Shown: positions 59,814 to 64,000 of the stretch, piece after piece
Layout of the letters: every line of letters starts with the position of its first letter
How positions within the stretch are numbered: the stretch's first letter is position 1
Origin: Modestobacter sp. VKM Ac-2985
GTDB lineage: Bacteria > Actinomycetota > Actinomycetes > Mycobacteriales > Geodermatophilaceae
Length of the DNA stretch: 64,000 bases
Direction: 5' to 3'
Assembly: GCF_026967925.1 (NCBI RefSeq)
Contig: NZ_JAPVBI010000003.1
Coordinates: forward strand, 313,070 to 377,069
Notes under the pieces: generated by a model
Database searches by the model: none
What the model was told of the DNA's origin: nothing
Seen by the model: only the letters and a program-made list of their open reading frames with translations
Translations under genes and position numbers: made by a program

Positions 59814-62213
59814 ATGACCCAGCAGGCGACGACGGCGGACTACCCCGACGAGGAGCTCGACCTGGACCTGCGGTGGTGGGCCGCGGCCAACTACCTCACC
59901 GTGGGCCAGATCTACCTGCGGGACAACGCGCTGCTCGGCCGGCCGCTCGAGCACACCGACGTCAAGCCGCGGCTGCTCGGTCACTGGGGCACCAGCCCCG
60001 GCCTGTCGGCGCTGTACGTGCAGCTCAACCGGCTGATCCGACGCACCGGCACGCCCTGCCTCTACATCGCCGGCCCGGGGCACGGCGGCCCGGCGCTCGT
60101 GGCCGCCACCTACCTGGAGGGCAGCTACAGCGAGATCTACCCGCAGGTGAGCGGCGACGCCGCGGGGGTGCACCGGCTGTTCCGGCAGTTCTCCACCCCC
60201 GGCGGCATCCCCAGCCACGTGAGCGTGCAGACCCCGGGCAGCATCCACGAGGGTGGCGAGCTCGGCTACGCCCTGGTGCACGCCGCCGGCGCGGCCTTCG
60301 ACTCCCCCGACCTGCTGGTCGCCTGCGTGGTCGGTGACGGGGAGGCGGAGACCGGCCCGCTGTCGGGCTCCTGGAAGATCCCGGCCTTCCTGGACGCCCG
60401 CCGGGACGGCGCCGTCCTGCCGGTGCTGCACCTGAACGGGTACAAGATCAACAGTCCGACGGTGTGGGGCCGGTCGTCGGACGAGGAGGTCGCCGACTAC
60501 CTGAGCAGCCAGGGCTGGGCGCCGGTGTTCGTCGCCGGCGACGACCCGCGCCAGGTGTTCCGGGACCTGGAGGCCGCGGTGCGCACCTCGCACGACCGGA
60601 TCCGGGAGATCCAGGCCGCCGCCCGCGGCGGGGCCGAGGACCTGCGCCCGGGCTGGCCGGCGATCGTGCTGCGCACGCCCAAGGGCTGGACCGGCCCGGC
60701 GCAGGTCGACGGCGTGCAGATCGAGGGCACCTTCCGCGCGCACCAGGTGCCGCTGTCGGGGGTGCAGACCGACGGCGCGCACCTGGCCCTGCTGGAGGAC
60801 TGGCTGCGCTCCTACTCCCCCGAGACCCTCTTCACCGCCGAGGGCGCGCTGGTGCCCGAGCTGGCGGCGCTGGCCCCCGAGGGCGACCTGCGGATGGGCG
60901 CGACGCCGTACGCGAACGGCGGGCTCCGGCGCACCCCGCTGGACCTGCCCCCGCTGGAGTCCTACGCCGTCGACGTCCCTGCACCGGCCACCACCTACGC
61001 CCAGACCACCCACCCGCTCGGTGAGCTGCTGCGCGACGTCTACGCCCGCACCACCACCGAGGACGGCGGCGGGACCTTCCGGCTGTTCTGTCCCGACGAG
61101 ACGGCCAGCAACCGGCTCCAGTCGGTGTTCGAGGTGACCGACCGCTGCCTGCAGGCCGAGGTGCTGCCCACCGACGACCACCTCTCCCCGCACGGCCGGG
61201 TCATGGAGGTGCTGTCGGAGCACCTGTGCCAGGGCTGGCTGGAGGGCTACCTGCTGTCCGGCCGGCACGGCCTCTTCGCCACCTACGAGGCCTTCGCCAT
61301 GGTGAGCGCCTCGATGGTGATCCAGCACGTGAAGTGGCTGCAGCACGCCGCCACGCTGCCCTGGCGGGCGCCGGTCTCCTCGCTCACGATCCTGCTGACG
61401 AGCACCTGCTGGCGCAACGACCACAACGGCTTCAGCCACCAGGGCCCCGGCCTGCTGGACACGGTGATCCCGCTGTCACCACGGGTGGTGCGGGTCTGGC
61501 TGCCGCCGGACGCGAACACCCTGCTCTCGGTCGCCGAGCACTGCCTGCAGAGCACCGACCACGTCAACCTGCTGATCGCCGACAAGCAGCCGCACCTGCA
61601 GTACCTGACGCTGGAGCAGGCGCACGCGCACGCGGCGGCCGGGGCGTCGGTGTGGGACTGGGCCGGCACCGAGGACGACGGGCAGGCGGAGCCGGACGTC
61701 GTCCTCGCCGCGGCCGGCGACGTCCCGACGATGGAGACCCTGGCCGCCGCCGAACTGCTGCGGGAGTGGGTGCCCGCGCTGCGGGTCCGGATGGTGAACG
61801 TGATCGACCTGATGGGCCTGCTGCCCCCGGACGACCACCCGCACGGGTTCTCCGAGAAGCACTTCGACCAGCTGTTCACCGGTGACACCGACGTCGTCTT
61901 CGCCTTCCACGGCTACCCCCGGGCGGTGCACCAGCTGCTGCACGGCCGCCCCGACCCGGGCCGCTTCCACGTGCGCGGCTTCGAGGAGCAGGGGACGACG
62001 ACCACCCCCTTCGACATGGTGGTGCTCAACCGGATGAGCCGGTACCACCTGGTGATCGAGGCGCTGCGGCGCTCCCGGCGGGCACCGGAGCGGGGCGCGG
62101 AGCTGGTCCGGTTCTGCCGCGAGCAGCTCGACCGGCACCACGGGTACGTCCGCGAGCACCTGGAGGACATGCCGGAGGTCCGGGACTGGACCTGGGGGGC
62201 GGGGCGCCCGTGA
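59814..62213 (+). CDS. xfp: Phosphoketolase
   Basis: 799-aa thiamine-diphosphate enzyme that splits xylulose 5-phosphate (and fructose 6-phosphate) with phosphate into acetyl phosphate and a sugar phosphate. Motifs: GHWGTSPGLSALYVQLNRLI, GPGHGGPALVAATYLEGSYS, TPGSIHEGGELGYALVHAAG, VVGDGEAETGP as the ThDP site, LHLNGYKINSPTVWGR, and ESLSGRHG-like GYLLSGRHGLFATYEAFAMV. Full family length. ATG at 59814 follows GGAG. Stop overlaps the acetate kinase start (GTGA), so acetyl phosphate made here feeds ATP formation. Confidence 0.95.
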   Translation: MTQQATTADYPDEELDLDLRWWAAANYLTVGQIYLRDNALLGRPLEHTDVKPRLLGHWGTSPGLSALYVQLNRLIRRTGTPCLYIAGPGHGGPALVAATYLEGSYSEIYPQVSGDAAGVHRLFRQFSTPGGIPSHVSVQTPGSIHEGGELGYALVHAAGAAFDSPDLLVACVVGDGEAETGPLSGSWKIPAFLDARRDGAVLPVLHLNGYKINSPTVWGRSSDEEVADYLSSQGWAPVFVAGDDPRQVFRDLEAAVRTSHDRIREIQAAARGGAEDLRPGWPAIVLRTPKGWTGPAQVDGVQIEGTFRAHQVPLSGVQTDGAHLALLEDWLRSYSPETLFTAEGALVPELAALAPEGDLRMGATPYANGGLRRTPLDLPPLESYAVDVPAPATTYAQTTHPLGELLRDVYARTTTEDGGGTFRLFCPDETASNRLQSVFEVTDRCLQAEVLPTDDHLSPHGRVMEVLSEHLCQGWLEGYLLSGRHGLFATYEAFAMVSASMVIQHVKWLQHAATLPWRAPVSSLTILLTSTCWRNDHNGFSHQGPGLLDTVIPLSPRVVRVWLPPDANTLLSVAEHCLQSTDHVNLLIADKQPHLQYLTLEQAHAHAAAGASVWDWAGTEDDGQAEPDVVLAAAGDVPTMETLAAAELLREWVPALRVRMVNVIDLMGLLPPDDHPHGFSEKHFDQLFTGDTDVVFAFHGYPRAVHQLLHGRPDPGRFHVRGFEEQGTTTTPFDMVVLNRMSRYHLVIEALRRSRRAPERGAELVRFCREQLDRHHGYVREHLEDMPEVRDWTWGAGRP

Positions 62214-63289
62214 CCGCCGCCGTCCTGGCGGTCAACCCCGGCTCCCGCTCGCTGAAGGCCGCCGTGCACGACGCGGCCGGGCAGCGGCTGCTCGACGTGC
62301 ACGTCACCCGGCCGGTCGACGACGCCCGCACCGCGGTCGCCGAGCTGGCCGACCGGGTGGCCGCCGAGGGCATCGAGCTCGTCGCCGTCGCCCACCGGGT
62401 GGTGCACGGCGGCCCGGACCACGTCCGCCCGGCGCTGGTGGACGACGAGCTGCTCGCCTCGCTGCGGGCGCTTGCGCCGTTCGCCCCGCTGCACCTCCCC
62501 GGGGACGTCGCGGAGATCGAGGCCGCCCGGGCGCAGTGGCCCGGCCTGCCGCAGGTCGCCTGCTTCGACACCGCGTTCCACGCCGACCTGCCCGAGGAGG
62601 CCCGGCGGCTGCCGCTGCCGGCCGAGGTCGACGCCCTCGGGGTGCGGCGCTACGGCTTCCACGGGCTCAACCTCCAGCACGTGGTCGACACGGTGCCCGA
62701 GCTGGGGCGGGCCGTCGTCGCCCACCTCGGCGGCGGCTGCAGCGTCACCGCGGTGGCGGAGGGGCGCTCGCTGGCGACCACGATGAGCTTCTCCCCCACC
62801 GGCGGGATCCCGTCGGCGAGCCGCAGCGGCGACCTGGACCCCGACGCACTGCTGTTCCTGGCCGACCGGGGCTGGTCGGTCGAGCAGCTCCGCGACCTGG
62901 TCGACCACCGCTCGGGGCTGGCCGGGATCGCCGGCTCCACCGACGTCCGGGAGATCACCGCCCGGGCGGAGGACGGGGACGCCGACAGCCGGCTGGCCCT
63001 CGACGTCCTCAGCCGATCGGTGGCGGTCGCCGTCGCCGGCTGCACCGCGGTGCTGGGCGGCCTGGACACCCTCGTCTTCACCGGCGGCGTGGGCGAGCAC
63101 TCGGCGACGGTGCGGGCCGCGGTCGCTGCCCGGCTGGCCCACCTCGGCGTCGTCCTGGACGCCGCGGCCTCCGCCCCGGGCGACCTGTCCGGTGCCGGGG
63201 CCACGGTGCGCACGCTGGTCGTCCCCGCCGACGAGGAGATCGTGCTGGACCGGCAGGCCCGCCGGGTGCTCCGCGACCTCAGCCGCTGA
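62210..63289 (+). CDS. ackA: Acetate kinase
   Basis: 359-aa ASKHA kinase that makes acetate and ATP from acetyl phosphate. N-terminal VNPGSRSLKAAV phosphate loop, HRVVHGG, FDTAFH, RRYGFHGLNLQHV, HLGGGCSVTAV and TGGVGEHSATVR are all found. It is shorter than usual (about 400 aa) and the typical MGTRSGD block reads PSASRSGDLDP, so the enzyme is a divergent actinobacterial form; its phosphate acceptor is expected but not proven to be ADP. GTG start is coupled to phosphoketolase. Its 3' end overlaps the convergent glycosylase gene by 11 bp. Confidence 0.9.
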   Translation: MTAAVLAVNPGSRSLKAAVHDAAGQRLLDVHVTRPVDDARTAVAELADRVAAEGIELVAVAHRVVHGGPDHVRPALVDDELLASLRALAPFAPLHLPGDVAEIEAARAQWPGLPQVACFDTAFHADLPEEARRLPLPAEVDALGVRRYGFHGLNLQHVVDTVPELGRAVVAHLGGGCSVTAVAEGRSLATTMSFSPTGGIPSASRSGDLDPDALLFLADRGWSVEQLRDLVDHRSGLAGIAGSTDVREITARAEDGDADSRLALDVLSRSVAVAVAGCTAVLGGLDTLVFTGGVGEHSATVRAAVAARLAHLGVVLDAAASAPGDLSGAGATVRTLVVPADEEIVLDRQARRVLRDLSR

Positions 63290-63824
63290 CCTCCGACGGG
63301 GCGTCGCGCAGCTCCCGGTAGAGCCGGGCCAGGTCGGGCAGCTGGTGGTGGGCGTTGAGCCCGCTGGGGTTGGGCGCCACCCAGGTGGTGACCCCGCCGA
63401 TCCGCTCGGGCTGGCGGCCCAGCGTGGCCCGCGGCCGGTCGAACGCCAGCCGCCAGGCGGTGACCCCGAGGACGGCGAGCACCCGCGGCCGGTACCGGGC
63501 CACCAGGGCCTCGAGCTGCGCTGCGCCGGCGCGCAGCTCGGCCGGGTCGAGCTCGGCCGCCGTCCGGGTCGGCCGGTCGACGACGTTGGTCACCCCGATC
63601 CCGCAGCCCAGCAGCTCCGGGCCGTCGGCCGGACCCAGCCGGCGCGGGGTGAGGCCGGCCAGGTGCAGGGCGGGCCAGAACCGGTTGCCCGGCCGGGCGA
63701 AGTGCTGACCGGTCTCCGCCGAGCGCAGCGACGGGTTGATCCCGCAGAACAGCACGTCCAGCCCCGGGGCGATCAGGTCGGGCACCGGCTTGGGCCGGCC
63801 GGCACCGGTCTCGGGCTCGGTCAT
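63279..63824 (-). CDS. Mismatch-specific uracil/thymine-DNA glycosylase (MUG family)
   Basis: 181-aa DNA repair enzyme. The active site motif GINPSLRSAETGQHFARPGN is the MUG/TDG signature (Asn activates water), followed by FWPALHLAGLTP, GIGVTNVVDRPT and VAPNPSGLNAHHQ. It excises uracil or thymine opposite guanine. ATG at 63824 gives the proper N-terminus; GACACT 7 nt upstream may be a leaderless -10. Convergent with acetate kinase. Confidence 0.9.
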   Translation of the reverse strand: MTEPETGAGRPKPVPDLIAPGLDVLFCGINPSLRSAETGQHFARPGNRFWPALHLAGLTPRRLGPADGPELLGCGIGVTNVVDRPTRTAAELDPAELRAGAAQLEALVARYRPRVLAVLGVTAWRLAFDRPRATLGRQPERIGGVTTWVAPNPSGLNAHHQLPDLARLYRELRDAPSEVSG

Positions 63825-63914
63825 GGCGTCCAGTGTCCCGCCCCCAGGTGTGCGGGCACGCCGGCCACGGGCCAGGCTGTCCCGGGCACATCGACCGAAG
63901 GACAGAGGAGAACC

Positions 63915-64000
63915 ATGGCGCGGGCAGCAGTCACCGGCAGCAGCGGCAAGCTCGGCCGGGCGGTGGTCACCCACCTGCGCGAGCACGGCTGGGACGTCCT
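63915..64000 (+). CDS. NAD(P)-dependent epimerase/dehydratase-like protein (partial, cut at right edge)
   Basis: First 28 residues only: ARAAVTGSSGKLGRAVVTHL begins right after the start Met and contains a Rossmann GxSGxLG dinucleotide motif, as in extended SDR proteins. ATG at 63915 has an AGAGGAGA ribosome site 4-5 nt upstream. The function cannot be named from this fragment. Confidence 0.75.
   Translation, partial: MARAAVTGSSGKLGRAVVTHLREHGWDV

Noticed and set aside
1-64000. tRNA, rRNA, integrase, transposase or attachment sites
   Set aside because: None seen; no inverted repeats with target duplications and no mobile-element proteins among the translated frames.

Overview
The window looks like chromosome from a very GC-rich (well over 70 %) actinomycete. 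The gene families, GTG/TTG starts, GTGA/ATGA stop-start overlaps, a two-transmembrane-free ZAS anti-sigma, an IclR/TetR-regulated aromatic catabolism and a c-di-AMP riboswitch all fit Actinomycetia; a Geodermatophilaceae-like genome (Blastococcus, Modestobacter, Geodermatophilus) is my best guess, but that is inference. I see no phage, integrase, insertion sequence, CRISPR array, rRNA or tRNA.

Layout. 1-3.9 kb (minus): end of an uptake/catabolic operon with a PDR-type ferredoxin reductase, a cytosine-deaminase-like amidohydrolase and a NitT/TauT-type ABC ATPase and permease (cut by the left edge). 4-9.3 kb (plus): FAD oxidase plus PNPOx, MFS exporter, alpha/beta hydrolase plus cytochrome P450. 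9.4-13.5 kb (plus): ECF sigma, membrane anti-sigma, ABC-2 type transporter and an M23 peptidase. 13.5-18.7 kb: DUF2207 lipoprotein, SelO, a membrane hydrolase, and a secreted coiled-coil/cell-wall-hydrolase-like protein under a predicted c-di-AMP riboswitch.

19-26 kb: a tightly overlapping operon with LigA/LigB-type extradiol dioxygenase subunits, a short citrate-synthase-fold protein (citryl-CoA-lyase-like), a class III CoA-transferase and an MDR oxidoreductase, divergent from an amidohydrolase and an IclR regulator. This combination is the best candidate here for an undescribed degradation pathway. 26-34.5 kb: phenylacetate catabolism, paaK-tetR-paaZ (minus) divergent from paaABCDE (plus), with matching palindromic operators at both promoters and an intergenic region rich in tandem repeats and a 32-bp palindrome.

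34.5-43.6 kb: secreted aldose epimerase, two small proteins, an alditol oxidase, an AcoR-like activator divergent from a Baeyer-Villiger monooxygenase plus beta-lactamase-fold esterase, and PPK2. 43.6-52.7 kb (minus): a sugar/polyol ABC importer with dehydrogenase and TIM-barrel isomerase, preceded by a ROK regulator, a creatininase-family amidase and a RidA protein. 52.7-64 kb: ATP-dependent DNA ligase, small membrane proteins with a methyltransferase, a UPF0104 membrane protein, a luciferase-like monooxygenase, an M20 amidohydrolase, phosphoketolase plus acetate kinase, a mismatch uracil glycosylase and the start of an NAD(P)-binding protein.

Together the region reads as a metabolic accessory block of a soil/rock heterotroph: aromatic acids (phenylacetate to acetyl-CoA and succinyl-CoA via epoxidation and ring opening; a meta-cleavage-like route), ketones or esters (BVMO and esterase), polyols and sugars. 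All functions are read from sequence motifs and context only; no database search was run.
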